Source: Spirochaetales bacterium
GTDB lineage: Bacteria; Spirochaetota; Spirochaetia; UBA9216
Direction of reading: 5' to 3'
Length of the DNA stretch: 64,000 bases
Assembly: GCA_016342585.1 (NCBI GenBank)
Contig: JAEINK010000003.1
Coordinates: forward strand, 1-64,000
The notes below the pieces were generated by a model, which was given only the letters and a program-made list of their open reading frames with translations, was not told the DNA's origin and made no database searches. Shown here piece by piece: positions 40,870 to 50,032 of this stretch. A program made the position numbers and the translations under genes. Numbering within the stretch: the first letter of the stretch is position 1; each line of letters opens with the position of its first letter.

Positions 40870-43266
40870 TTATTCCGATGATGATTTCACTTTCTGGTGG
40901 AGTGCTTTCAGATTTTTTTCCACGGCATGGTTGAAGGTCCCTGTGGGATAGGCTCCCCTTGCTCCCCGCTCTCCGGCCCTCATTCCTGTCAGGATCTCAA
41001 TCCCGTCATTAATGGTGCCCACCGGGTAGATATGAAACATATTTTCCTTAATTGCTTGAAGAACCCGGTCTGCCAGGATAAGATTTTTTACATTCTGCTC
41101 CGGCAGGATAACCCCCTGTGTTCCAGTTAAACCTGCGGAGGAGCATATGTCGAAAAACCCTTCAACCTTCTCGGTACATCCGCCAATCGCCTGTACATTC
41201 CCCGTCTGGCTGAGGCTTCCTGTCACGGCCAGATCCTGCCTGATGGGAATCCGGGCTATGGAAGAGAGAATCGCATAGAGTTCTGCGGAAGCCGCGGAAT
41301 CGCCATCCACCTCACCGTAGGATTGCTCAAAACAGATGGTGCAGTGGAGTGAGAGGGGAACGTTGGACGCATAATGGTGCCGCAGGAATCCTTCGAGCAT
41401 CATAAGCCACTTATCATGAATTTCACCGGAGAGTCCAACCTCACCTTCAATATTAATGATCCCCGTGTCACCGGGAGATGTTCTGGATGAGATAAGGCAA
41501 GGGGTTCCAAAGGCCATGTATCCCCGATCATGAATCGCCAGGGCATTCACCAATCCCTCAGCCGAGCCCTTCAGGGGGATGGATATATCCCCCACAGAGA
41601 TCATTTCATTGATCTTCTCTTCGGGAAGGTTGTTCAGATACTGTCTCTCCCTCTGGGTGCGGATTATCATTTCCCTGCCAATCTCTTCCTGATCTTCCTT
41701 CCTTGTCCAGTAGTCAGCCTCTATCAGGAGATCCTGCAGATCTGATAATCTGGTGCTTAATTTATACCTGTCTTCTGCGATCCTGGCCCCGAATTTAATG
41801 ATTTCAGCCTTCCCCCCGGCAGTCACAGGAAGGAGATTCTGTTCGATACAGAGCTTATCGATAAAGTGAATATACTGACCCATGGTCTCGTCATTTCGAT
41901 CAAAAGTGGTGTCAAATTCTGCGGAAATCTTAAAATAGCGATGGAAATCAGGATCTTTGTTATAAAGGATCTCATAAAGGTTTTCATTACCAATGAGGAT
42001 CACCTTGACATCGATGTCAATTTCGGCCGGTTTGATCGCCCCCGGGTTATCCGAGGCCCTGTTACCCTCGGGCAGGATAGAAACTTTTCCATTTTTCAGG
42101 GTTCTCTTCATATACTTCCAGGCCTTTTCGTCCTGAAAAAGATCCTCTGCCTGGATGATTAAAAAACCTCCCGAGGCTCGTAAAAAGGCCCCGCTCTTAA
42201 TGGAAAGATAGTCTTCAAGATTATCCTCATTTGTTTCCTTACGTTTCTCGATTGTGCCAAAGAGATTTTTGAAGGTGGGGTGGGACTCAAATATGATGGG
42301 CGCCGAAGTTGCTCCGCTTCTATCTTCAAGAATATTCAACCCATATCTTATCTTTCTGATTTTTTCCAGTAGTTCTGCCACAGAGGCGTCTCCGCTGAAT
42401 AGATGGAGGTTCTCCGAGACATCCTCTGCTATTGAATCAAGATAGGTTTTTATCCGGGGATCCGGGTACTCTCTCTTTAAATTGGATATTTCAGTATGGA
42501 TTTCCGGAGTAACTGTTACGATCCGGAGAGTATTCAGCTCCCTGTGCATTTCGTTTTTAGTCTGAAGGACTGACCTGAATATACTCCGGAGGTCATCCTT
42601 CAGTGAGAAATATTTTTTTTGAATATCCTGGTACTCTTTTTCGGGAATTGCCCCCCTGGAGGCCATCTCTGTCAGTTGCCCGAGGGGCATCGGTTTTCCC
42701 TTATAAAGGTAGGCAATGTCGATAGAGTCGGCCGTGCCCTCTTTTGCATTGTCCATGATGGAAGTGAATCCCTCCAGATTCAATCTTGCCTCGAAAACCT
42801 GGAGAACCTTCCGTTCATGGTTCTGTGTCGAAGAAATTATATCGGTTTTAATCTTTTTATACCCCTGACTCTCCAGTTTACTGAAAATCTGAGCCTGCAG
42901 GGTCTTAATCATATCCTGAAGGCTATCCCGGAATAGTCTGGCTCCGCCGGGGGGGAAATAGAGGACTGAGGGTGTTTCATGCCTTTTAAAATTATTGACT
43001 ATGGCTATATCCCGTGAAGGGAAGGGTGTATTCTCGAATTTTTCAAGGATCTTACGGACGGCGGTATTCCTTCCAGTGCCGGGGAGCCCCGTTACGAAGA
43101 TGTTATACCCCATTGTCTTTATTTCCGTACCCATCTCCAGGGCCTTAACGGCTCTGGGCTGACCTATTATCTGGATGTCGTTAGAAGGGGTGGGGATATT
43201 TTTTATCTCATCATCGGAAATATGGAACCGTATTTCTTCGTAGGTTAAGGTCTTGTGATCGGCCAT
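40870..43266 (-). CDS. Lon-like ATP-dependent protease (LonB/COG1067 type)
   Basis: 798 aa. The N-terminal half contains an AAA domain with GLPGTGRNTAVRKI as Walker A, typical of this Lon group, and a long coiled insert (about 120-290). The C-terminal protease domain has the Ser in VDGDSAASAEL and the Lys in GGCTEKVEGF, the Ser-Lys dyad. ATG 43266 is supported by GAGGAGAG upstream; ATG 43284 is an alternative. Role: quality-control proteolysis, perhaps of specific regulators. Confidence 0.92.
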   Translation of the reverse strand: MADHKTLTYEEIRFHISDDEIKNIPTPSNDIQIIGQPRAVKALEMGTEIKTMGYNIFVTGLPGTGRNTAVRKILEKFENTPFPSRDIAIVNNFKRHETPSVLYFPPGGARLFRDSLQDMIKTLQAQIFSKLESQGYKKIKTDIISSTQNHERKVLQVFEARLNLEGFTSIMDNAKEGTADSIDIAYLYKGKPMPLGQLTEMASRGAIPEKEYQDIQKKYFSLKDDLRSIFRSVLQTKNEMHRELNTLRIVTVTPEIHTEISNLKREYPDPRIKTYLDSIAEDVSENLHLFSGDASVAELLEKIRKIRYGLNILEDRSGATSAPIIFESHPTFKNLFGTIEKRKETNEDNLEDYLSIKSGAFLRASGGFLIIQAEDLFQDEKAWKYMKRTLKNGKVSILPEGNRASDNPGAIKPAEIDIDVKVILIGNENLYEILYNKDPDFHRYFKISAEFDTTFDRNDETMGQYIHFIDKLCIEQNLLPVTAGGKAEIIKFGARIAEDRYKLSTRLSDLQDLLIEADYWTRKEDQEEIGREMIIRTQRERQYLNNLPEEKINEMISVGDISIPLKGSAEGLVNALAIHDRGYMAFGTPCLISSRTSPGDTGIINIEGEVGLSGEIHDKWLMMLEGFLRHHYASNVPLSLHCTICFEQSYGEVDGDSAASAELYAILSSIARIPIRQDLAVTGSLSQTGNVQAIGGCTEKVEGFFDICSSAGLTGTQGVILPEQNVKNLILADRVLQAIKENMFHIYPVGTINDGIEILTGMRAGERGARGAYPTGTFNHAVEKNLKALHQKVKSSSE

Positions 43267-43556
43267 ATGTCTCTCCTCGCTCACTTGTTTAGATACACAT
43301 TTCTAATTCTATTCTATTTTCTACAATTTATCTTTAAAAAAAGGATGAAGTCGTTGCAGATTATTCATCAAATAACCATTTTAGTAAACCTTCTGCATTT
43401 ACTTTTATCAGGTATCTTCTCCCAACCTGTCGGTAAAAATACCGATGACACTTTTTGGCCAGGTTTGAATCTCAAATGTATACATTAAAAATAGTCTCAT
43501 CAATATTGCCCATTTTATGTACTTGAATATACTATCCTCCCATCTTATATTGGGGT

Positions 43557-44318
43557 ATGACTTTAACTGAACTTGATCTATATTTCCGGGACTACCTGGA
43601 ACTGGCCGATTATGAACAGAGTGATGTTTCTCTCAATGGAATTCAGATAGGTGAGGGGAGCCGGGAGGTAAAGAAGGTTGCCTTTGCTGTAGATGCCTGC
43701 ATGGAAACGTTTATTCGTGCTGTAAGGGAAGGCGCCGATATGCTTTTTGTTCATCATGGTCTCTACTGGGGCACTCCCATCCGGATTACCGGGGATTTTT
43801 ACAAACGGATCAAATACCTTCTGGATAATAATCTGGCCCTGTATGCCGCCCACCTGCCTTTGGATAGTCATCCCGAAGTCGGGAATAATGCACGGATAGC
43901 TATGCAGATGGGACTCCAGAGTATCGAACCTTTTGGGGCCTATCATGGGAAAATGATCGGGTGTAAAGGGGTCCTTCCCGGGACTATGGATTTGGATGGT
44001 GTTCTCGGACTTTTAGGTCTTGATAGGGATGGATGTCACGCCGTACTGCCCTTCGGCAAGCGGGAGATTCGAACCATCGGGATTATATCCGGCGGCGGAA
44101 CCCGGGATGTGGCACAGGCTATGGAGCAGAACCTGGACCTCTATTTGACCGGAGAGGTTTCACATCAGATTTATCACAGCTGTATGGAGGGGGGGATCCA
44201 TTATATCGCCGCCGGCCATTATTTCAGTGAAACCTTTGGTGTAAGAGCCATGGCAGAGAAAATGACACAAACCATGGGACTTGAGACTGTTTTTGTCGAT
44301 GTCCCCACAGGACTATAA
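43557..44318 (+). CDS. Nif3-like dinuclear metal-centre protein (YbgI family)
   Basis: 253-aa member of the NIF3/GTP cyclohydrolase I type 2 family forming hexameric toroids with a dimetal site. Ligand motifs are FVHHGLYWG, HLPLDSHPEVGN and AAGHYFSETFG. The exact function is unresolved in the family (tRNA or metal-related). It is the first of three co-directional genes (nif3-lspA-small membrane protein), with lspA starting 14 bp after its stop. Confidence 0.9.
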   Translation: MTLTELDLYFRDYLELADYEQSDVSLNGIQIGEGSREVKKVAFAVDACMETFIRAVREGADMLFVHHGLYWGTPIRITGDFYKRIKYLLDNNLALYAAHLPLDSHPEVGNNARIAMQMGLQSIEPFGAYHGKMIGCKGVLPGTMDLDGVLGLLGLDRDGCHAVLPFGKREIRTIGIISGGGTRDVAQAMEQNLDLYLTGEVSHQIYHSCMEGGIHYIAAGHYFSETFGVRAMAEKMTQTMGLETVFVDVPTGL

Positions 44319-44331
44319 CAGGAGCCTTCAG

Positions 44332-44853
44332 ATGAAAATTCAGCCTAAAATATTACTCCCTTTTTCACTCACCCTTTTTATTCTGATAAGTGATCAGTTG
44401 ACAAAACTTCTGGTTGTACAAAATATTCCTATAAATACCATCGGACATACTCTCTTTGGCGGGTTCCTGAGGATTATTCATGTACGAAACCTTGGAATTG
44501 CCTTCAGTATGGGAGATGGGTTATCCAATATTTTCAGGATTGGCCTCTTTATTGTTCTTCCTCTCTGTGTTTTGACATTCATGGTTTTTTACTATCTTCG
44601 GCATACCGATATCACCTTTCTCCAGAGATGGATAATGACGGGGATCCTCGGTGGAGGTCTTGGTAATATTATTGATAGAATTTTCAGAACTGAGGGTGTG
44701 GTGGATTTTATTGATTTCAAATTTTATGGGATACTGGGAATGAATCGCTTCCCAACATTTAATATTGCGGATATGTCGGTGGTAATCTGCGGATTCCTGC
44801 TGGTTGTTTCATTCATCATTGAGGAAAGGAAAAAAAATGAACAAGAAAGTTAA
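44332..44853 (+). CDS. lspA: Lipoprotein signal peptidase LspA
   Basis: Inner-membrane aspartyl protease, 173 aa, removing signal peptides from prolipoproteins at the lipobox Cys. Four membrane helices are present. Conserved blocks are SDQLTKL, VRNLGIAFSMG, GNIIDRIF, and the catalytic Asp pair in VVDFIDFK (D125) and NIADMSV (D147). ATG 44332 has GGAG upstream and avoids overlap with nif3. Several lipoproteins in this window (batC, the NlpC/P60 protein) are likely substrates. Confidence 0.96.
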   Translation: MKIQPKILLPFSLTLFILISDQLTKLLVVQNIPINTIGHTLFGGFLRIIHVRNLGIAFSMGDGLSNIFRIGLFIVLPLCVLTFMVFYYLRHTDITFLQRWIMTGILGGGLGNIIDRIFRTEGVVDFIDFKFYGILGMNRFPTFNIADMSVVICGFLLVVSFIIEERKKNEQES

Positions 44854-45112
44854 TACAGCACTCTTTATTTTAGGGGCAACATTTTTAAATATGCTGATAA
44901 TGGTCCTCCTTATCCTGCTGGGACTCTTTATTATATCCCTTATTTTCAAGGATCGGGAAATGGGAGCTGGTGGTCAGATTGCTCTGATTGTTGTTTTCGC
45001 TGGTGGTGTAATCGGTGCTTTTTTCATCTACAACAAAATAATTCGAATCGTTGCCAATAAAGTCGATATGGAGAAGTATTTCCACCCTATTATCAAACCG
45101 AGGAAGAGGTAG
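44837..45112 (+). CDS. Small two-helix membrane protein
   Basis: 91 aa with two hydrophobic segments (about 8-36 and 47-66) and a basic C-terminus ending KPRKR. ATG 44837 lies inside the end of lspA and has GAGGAAAGG upstream, so it is coupled to lspA. No family recognised. A strong terminator follows. Confidence 0.6.
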   Translation: MNKKVNTALFILGATFLNMLIMVLLILLGLFIISLIFKDREMGAGGQIALIVVFAGGVIGAFFIYNKIIRIVANKVDMEKYFHPIIKPRKR

Positions 45113-45150
45113 AGTTTTTCCGTTTGCGAGTGCTCTCTCAAATAGAGACA

Positions 45151-45180
45151 AAAAAAAGACAGCCACGGCTGTCTTTTTTT
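45151..45180. terminator. Bidirectional intrinsic terminator
   Basis: AGACAGCC and GGCTGTCT form an 8-bp stem with a 2-nt loop, flanked by an A-run on the left and a T-run on the right, so it terminates both the lspA operon and the convergent 549-aa gene. Confidence 0.9.
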
Positions 45181-45189
45181 ATTCCTGTT

Positions 45190-46839
45190 TTAATACCCAT
45201 CCGATTTTGCTCGATTCGAATCTTTTTTATACAATTCGCTATATACAAATCCTCTGTTCTTCAGATTCTCCCTGATAGGATCAGGGAAGGGGACGTATCG
45301 CCAGAATACGGATCTGGCTTCCTTTTCCAGTTTCTGGGTTCCTTCACTCTCTTTGGTAATCCAAAGGTAGTAGTCCTGAACAAAGCTCTCTTTTATATCA
45401 CCCTTCATCCTTCTTTCGGTGAAGTAATCATAGTACCTTCCGGTAAGCCCCTCTTCCATCCAGTAATGCTGGGCCTTTTCCTTGGCTACCTGCCACCTAA
45501 GATCACCAAGAGCCATTATTATGGCCTCTTTAAGATTTTTAGGATAAAGGGGGATACCGATTCGACCCCGGCTGGTGGCTCTATTGAATTTTTCGAAAGG
45601 CTCCCAGCAGACACCACGTTCTCCATAGCAGGGAAGGATTATCACATAAGGTATAATCCTGTTTGTCTGCCGTTTGAATGTTCTCTTAAAGACGCCGGGA
45701 TCAATTGCTTCAACCGCGGCAAACTCTATAGTGATGTTTTCCCTGGTTCCCCACTCCCTTATGTTGGGACGAAAATACTGTTTCATCAGTATGGGGAAGT
45801 GATTTCCCTGTCTTCCTACCGACATTTTTGCCAGCTGCCTGAGTGTATTAATCTCATTAAGCAGAACCTTGGCATCCACCCTGGTTTCTACACCCAGTTC
45901 CTTTGCTTTAAGCTGGAGAGACCTGTAGTTTTCATCTATCCTTTCAAGTTCCAGGTATCCCCTGGTAATATCTTTATCGATGGTAGACATTTCCCGCATA
46001 AGATTGGAAACCTCTGACAGGACCTGTCGCTGGGGAGCGTCATATCCCTCTTTGAGTTCAGGAAATTGGGGGTGCTGGTTATGGTGGTGAAGTATCTTCA
46101 GTTTCTCCATAACCATATTTTCACAACTTTCCAGGGTGCCCATCTTGTTTCGGATGGTTCCCATATGAATTTCCCGGCCTCCCCGGGCTTTATCCAGCTG
46201 GGCCTGAATTTTAGAGTTATCTTTTTTAGCCGACGGTTTTGTCTCATCGGTTGCCGAAGGATTAACCTGTCCCGAACCTACTTTCCTTAACCATTCATCC
46301 ATATAGTAAAATGGCTCTGCTTCGTCATGTTCCACGATGATTTTTGATAAAGTTTTTCGCTGTTCCGGAGAGATGATGTTGGGCAGGAGATAACCCAATC
46401 TGAAGGCTGTCTGTTTTGGCCCGGAAAAACCGGGGCCTACCTTGGAGGCCACAGATGTCATCAGATTCCAGTAAGCCGAGATAATTTTTCCCCGGTACAG
46501 AGATTTATCTTTGGGATCCTGGGCATTTATAAACTGGGTAAGAAGTTTATGGAGTCTCTGAGAGACCTCGCCCTCATTGGATAGAACTTTTTTATAAAAT
46601 TCCTTATCTAAAAAATCTTTATTGGGAGTATCTGATTCTATTCTTGAAGGTAATACAAATGAGGTCTTAGAAAAATCCACCTCATCATTTGGGGTTTCAT
46701 CCTGAACATTTGAGTTATTCGATTCAAATAAATCACCAAAATCAGGCGTTGAAGTCTGTGAAGCTGATGGGTCTATACCCATCAGGTCGGCAATATCAGA
46801 ATCTATCGACCCGCCATAAAGGTTATTATCATCATTCAT
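45190..46839 (-). CDS. Large cytosolic protein of unknown function
   Basis: 549 aa without signal or membrane helices. The N-terminus (1-70) is acidic and Ser/Asn-rich, starting MNDDNNLYGG. The middle (about 200-320) is predicted coiled coil, with KIQAQLDKARGGREIHMGT. The C-terminal 180 residues are Trp/Tyr-rich (PYVIILPCYGERGVCWEPF, YYDYFTERRMKG). No known domain recognised; probably spirochaete-specific. It lies directly before tRNA-Ala on the same strand. Confidence 0.7.
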   Translation of the reverse strand: MNDDNNLYGGSIDSDIADLMGIDPSASQTSTPDFGDLFESNNSNVQDETPNDEVDFSKTSFVLPSRIESDTPNKDFLDKEFYKKVLSNEGEVSQRLHKLLTQFINAQDPKDKSLYRGKIISAYWNLMTSVASKVGPGFSGPKQTAFRLGYLLPNIISPEQRKTLSKIIVEHDEAEPFYYMDEWLRKVGSGQVNPSATDETKPSAKKDNSKIQAQLDKARGGREIHMGTIRNKMGTLESCENMVMEKLKILHHHNQHPQFPELKEGYDAPQRQVLSEVSNLMREMSTIDKDITRGYLELERIDENYRSLQLKAKELGVETRVDAKVLLNEINTLRQLAKMSVGRQGNHFPILMKQYFRPNIREWGTRENITIEFAAVEAIDPGVFKRTFKRQTNRIIPYVIILPCYGERGVCWEPFEKFNRATSRGRIGIPLYPKNLKEAIIMALGDLRWQVAKEKAQHYWMEEGLTGRYYDYFTERRMKGDIKESFVQDYYLWITKESEGTQKLEKEARSVFWRYVPFPDPIRENLKNRGFVYSELYKKDSNRAKSDGY

Positions 46840-46854
46840 CTATTTTTCTCTATT

Positions 46855-46928
46855 TGGAGGTGGCGGGAGTCGAACCCGCTACCTCGTGAATGCCATTCAC
46901 GCGCTCTAGCCAAGTGAGCTACACCCCC
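46855..46928 (-). tRNA. tRNA-Ala (anticodon GGC)
   Basis: A 74-nt cloverleaf: acceptor GGGGGTG/CACCTCC, D-stem GCTC/GAGC, anticodon stem CGTGA/TCACG with loop ATGGCAT (anticodon GGC), T-arm GCGGG-TTCGACT-CCCGC, discriminator A. The 3' CCA is not encoded. Reads GCC and GCU codons. Confidence 0.95.
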
Positions 46929-46941
46929 AAGTTGTGGAGCA

Positions 46942-46970
46942 ATAATAACTGGATAGAGATTTCGTGTCAA
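46942..46970 (-). promoter_or_regulatory. Promoter of tRNA-Ala
   Basis: Minus strand -35 TTGACA (46965-46970), 17-bp spacer, -10 TATTAT (46942-46947), about 13 bp before the mature 5' end. Confidence 0.85.
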
Positions 46971-47008
46971 GTAATCTTTGATGAAAAAAAACATCATACT
47001 CCTCCTCT

Positions 47009-47830
47009 TTATTTTCTTACCCTTACTGTATAATCCCTTGTGACCAGGGATGAAAATGCGGTGATCTTTTTCATTTTAACTGAATTCAGAAAAACCCCCC
47101 TCGGGATGAGGAGCATTCCATTTTCAAGGTATATATCATCAAGTATAAACTGCCCCTCGGACAGTTCTGATACCTTTACTTTTTCCTCCTCAGCGTCCGA
47201 ATAGAGACCACATGATCGGAGATGGTTTACAAATCTTTCAAGGATTTCCGGATCGTATAAACTTCCTGCTCCATTTTGAAGACTTTTTACGGCCTTGGTT
47301 TCAGATAGCCCATCCTTATAAAGCAGATTGTCGTAATCATTCACGATTCTTAAAATCCGTGCTCCCTGCGGAATGGCCTCTCCGGAAATACCATCGGGGT
47401 ATCCATTTCCATTCAGGTCCTCATGGTGATGCCGGATGATTTTGCAGATACGCTTTAGATCATAAACTGTGCTGATTATGCTCTCACTCGTTTCCGGATG
47501 TTTTCGATACTCATTGAATTCTTCTTCAGTCATTTCTGAGGAGCTCTTCGATATGACATCCTCAGTCATTCCCAAAAGACCAATATCGTGAAGAAGCCCT
47601 GCGTAATAAACACTGTAGGCCTCTTCCTTATCTTCATTTATCTGATCTGCGAGATCCTTGGCGTTTTCTGCGACCCTGCGAAGGTGTCCCCCCAGATAGG
47701 GACTGGAAATCGAAATGGTGGAAGTCAGAAGATTTACCATATCCTGGAAGTTTCTTCTGGTGGTCTCTTTGATCCTGTTTATCATTTTAGTCTGTTTTTC
47801 AAGTTTTTCAATATACTCTTTTTCTGTCAT
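47009..47830 (-). CDS. HD-GYP-type phosphodiesterase-like protein
   Basis: 273 aa with an N-terminal coiled coil (about 1-35) and an HD-GYP domain (about 45-200). Metal motifs are GGHLRRVAE, LLHDIGLLG, HHHEDLNGNGYPDG and RIVNDYDNLL. In canonical HD-GYP enzymes HDIGK is followed by Ile; here the Lys is Leu, which may affect activity. The C-terminal 70 residues are a beta-rich extension of unknown role. Predicted target is c-di-GMP. Confidence 0.82.
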   Translation of the reverse strand: MTEKEYIEKLEKQTKMINRIKETTRRNFQDMVNLLTSTISISSPYLGGHLRRVAENAKDLADQINEDKEEAYSVYYAGLLHDIGLLGMTEDVISKSSSEMTEEEFNEYRKHPETSESIISTVYDLKRICKIIRHHHEDLNGNGYPDGISGEAIPQGARILRIVNDYDNLLYKDGLSETKAVKSLQNGAGSLYDPEILERFVNHLRSCGLYSDAEEEKVKVSELSEGQFILDDIYLENGMLLIPRGVFLNSVKMKKITAFSSLVTRDYTVRVRK

Positions 47831-47867
47831 CCGCCACTCCCTGATTATAGGCCCGTCCTAATTTTTT

Positions 47868-48707
47868 TTAGATTCCCTTCCCCAGCCATTTCCCATCTAT
47901 AAGAATTTGAAGTTCCCTGTACCCGATATCTTTAATTATCGTCATCGATTCGGTATAAGATTCAGAAATTTTTTCCGGTTGGTGGCAGTCAGAGTTCAGT
48001 GTAATTGGAATATTCATTCTGAAGGCCTCTTTCAGCATCCAGAGGTTGGGGTAGAATTCGGTCTGATAACCCCTGGCAATGGCTCCTGTGTTAATTTCCA
48101 TGATAATATCCTTACCTGCCAGGACTTCCAGCATTCCCAGAGCCTCTTTTCGGTACCAGGCTTCGTTCTGATCGAAGAATTTGTTATCCTTGTTTTTTTT
48201 CTTTATAAGATCACAGTGTCCGAGAATATCAAATTCATGTTCTTCCATCAGAGATATCTCCGCATGGAAGTAGGCTGCGACCATTTTTTTTATATCGTTT
48301 TTGTATACATTTTTGAGAAGATGAAGGAAGCCTTCATCCGGACCGTCCACATCGTAATAAGTGCCTGTTGCCGGATCTTCAAGCATATGTACAGAGCCGA
48401 TCACATAGTCTAATTTTAGATCTTTAATCCATTGTGATGAAGGTCCCATTTTTCCCGGAATGTAATCGACTTCCAGTCCCAGGGCAATATCGAGTCTCTC
48501 TTTATATTCTGATTTGAGTTTTTTAACACCCTCAAGGTAGGTTGGCAGGGTTTTCGTCGTTAAGGTCCATTCGTTTATAAAGGGGAGGGGGGCATGACAG
48601 CTGAATCCCAGGCCTGTCAGGCCGTTTTTTATAGCAGAATCGGCATGTTCGAACAATTCTCCGTTACCGTCATCAAGGTAACAATGGTTATGATAATTGG
48701 TTTTCAA
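47868..48707 (-). CDS. hisJ: Histidinol-phosphatase, PHP family (HisJ)
   Basis: Trinuclear-metal PHP phosphatase, 279 aa, hydrolysing histidinol phosphate in histidine synthesis. Motifs are NYHNHCYLDDG at the N-terminus, GFSCHAPLPF, GLEVDYIPG, IGSVHML, DILGHCDLI and LNSDCHQPEKI, giving the His/Asp/Glu metal set. No other his gene is nearby. Confidence 0.92.
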   Translation of the reverse strand: MKTNYHNHCYLDDGNGELFEHADSAIKNGLTGLGFSCHAPLPFINEWTLTTKTLPTYLEGVKKLKSEYKERLDIALGLEVDYIPGKMGPSSQWIKDLKLDYVIGSVHMLEDPATGTYYDVDGPDEGFLHLLKNVYKNDIKKMVAAYFHAEISLMEEHEFDILGHCDLIKKKNKDNKFFDQNEAWYRKEALGMLEVLAGKDIIMEINTGAIARGYQTEFYPNLWMLKEAFRMNIPITLNSDCHQPEKISESYTESMTIIKDIGYRELQILIDGKWLGKGI

Positions 48708-48711
48708 ATTA

Positions 48712-48734
48712 AAGCTCCCTTATACAGGGAGCTT
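48712..48734 (-). terminator. Hairpin between the DUF4097 gene and hisJ
   Basis: AAGCTCCCT (48712-48720) pairs perfectly with AGGGAGCTT (48726-48734), 5-nt loop. The following sequence is only moderately T-rich, so termination may be partial. Confidence 0.65.
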
Positions 48735-48757
48735 ATTTATTAAAGATATAAACTCCC

Positions 48758-49630
48758 CTATTCAATACTAATAGAACCGGAAGTTGTTTTCATCCTTAAA
48801 TTTCCATCGCCTTCACCAAGACGTCCTTCCAGACTGTTCCGACTCTGTTTCTCTAGTATAACAGGAAGTTTGCTTTTCAGGGAACCACTGACACTGCTCA
48901 TTTTTACAGACCCTCCCCAATTATCGGGAATATCCAGGTTTATTGAGCCTGATATGGAGTCACAATCGATGGTTTGATTATTGGTATTTGCTGAAACAAC
49001 TCCTGTTATCCTGCCGGATACGGTCTTCGCTTCAACCTCGTCTCCGCCTGCGGTAAACCTCAGGGAACCGCTGATCGATGAAATACTCAGTGTGAAGGCG
49101 CCTGCAGTGAATATGGAACCAGAGGTTGTTTTCAACTCCTGATTGATCTCATCGAACAGGTTTGCCCCGGAGTCCTCTCCTATCGTAATAGAACCGCTTA
49201 CAGATTTGGCATCAATTTGCTCAAGGATAGCGGGGATTTTGATCAGGTATTCAACCCATCCCGTATTTCCTGCCGAAACCGGGGGGAACTCCGTCCAGAC
49301 ATTCAAGGAGGACCCTTCCTGCTGCATTATTACATTGATCTTATCCATTCCTGCCTGGGTGAGTCCTCTTTTTCGATAGTTCACCTCGATGCCATCCCCA
49401 TCCCAGGTTTCTATCTGTATAGATCCGGCCACAGCCCTGACTGAAAGGGTCTTAATGTTTCCATTGAAGGTCTCTGTTCCTGTTACTTCCTGATCCATCT
49501 CTTCGTAATTCATTGAAGTCCCTTTCCATCCCCCGAAATCTCCGAAAAGATACCAGCCTGCTCCTATCACCATGGCCAGGACAATGAGGAAGGCCAGAAA
49601 AGCCGCAATATTCAGAAGATTTATCTTCAT
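48758..49630 (-). CDS. Membrane-anchored DUF4097-type beta-repeat protein
   Basis: 290 aa. An N-terminal helix (about 8-30) anchors a beta-helix-like domain built from repeated SGSI/SGSL motifs (for example VAGSIQIE, SVSGSITIG, TTSGSIF, SISGSLRF, TVSGRITG), as in DUF4097/DUF4098 adhesin-like proteins. Its start overlaps the preceding 2TM gene by 4 bp (ATGA), so the two are coupled. Such pairs occur in envelope-stress systems; role here inferred only. Confidence 0.78.
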   Translation of the reverse strand: MKINLLNIAAFLAFLIVLAMVIGAGWYLFGDFGGWKGTSMNYEEMDQEVTGTETFNGNIKTLSVRAVAGSIQIETWDGDGIEVNYRKRGLTQAGMDKINVIMQQEGSSLNVWTEFPPVSAGNTGWVEYLIKIPAILEQIDAKSVSGSITIGEDSGANLFDEINQELKTTSGSIFTAGAFTLSISSISGSLRFTAGGDEVEAKTVSGRITGVVSANTNNQTIDCDSISGSINLDIPDNWGGSVKMSSVSGSLKSKLPVILEKQSRNSLEGRLGEGDGNLRMKTTSGSISIE

Positions 49631-49908
49631 TTGTCCTCCATATTGTCTAATTCTTTCCTAATTAACCTTGATTCAAGCTCTCCGCCCTTAAAGAGGAAGA
49701 GTGAAAAGAAGTGCATGACCAATCCGATTCCCCAGCCCAGAGCCGGCCATAGCCACCATTGGTAGCCACCATAGGTCATGTTATTAATTACTGCCAGAAA
49801 AGCAATGACAACGACATAGCTTATGAAGTGTTTAAAGAAATCAAGTTTTGCTCTGACCCTCTTCCTGGCAATCTTTAATTTTTCTTCCGGATCTCTATAA
49901 TCAGACAT
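49627..49908 (-). CDS. 2TM-domain membrane protein
   Basis: 93 aa matching the 2TM (PF13239) pattern: a basic helix KLKIARKRVRAKLDFFKHF, then membrane helices at about 28-42 and 50-72 with WWLWPALGWGIGL between them. Co-transcribed with the DUF4097 gene by a 4-bp overlap. Function unknown. Confidence 0.8.
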   Translation of the reverse strand: MSDYRDPEEKLKIARKRVRAKLDFFKHFISYVVVIAFLAVINNMTYGGYQWWLWPALGWGIGLVMHFFSLFLFKGGELESRLIRKELDNMEDK

Positions 49909-49996
49909 TTATTTCTCCTTTTTTCTTTTTATTGTCTCTATTGTAACACTCCAGCGGAGGATGTCTGTCACCTTTTCTTTTCTCAAGGTCAAACTC

Positions 49997-50026
49997 TTGC
50001 AAGATTCCCTTATTAAGGGATATAAA
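49997..50026 (+). promoter_or_regulatory. argJ promoter with palindrome in the spacer
   Basis: -35 TTGCAA (49997-50002), 18-bp spacer, -10 TATAAA (50021-50026). The spacer contains TCCCTTATTAAGGGA (50006-50020), a perfect 15-bp dyad. The expected start site coincides with the argJ ATG, so the mRNA may be leaderless. Confidence 0.5.
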
Positions 50027-50032
50027 TATAGA

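Noticed and set aside
43285-43556. Small gene or RNA in the 272-bp gap between the Lon-like and Nif3 genes
   Set aside because: No start with ribosome-binding site and no stable structure; only a weak CGGTA/TACCG dyad near 43431, so treated as divergent promoter space.
45124-46017. Long plus-strand open frame (297 codons)
   Set aside because: It is antisense to the 549-aa gene, is rich in Phe/Ile/Cys with no domain, and starts inside a terminator region; a shadow frame.
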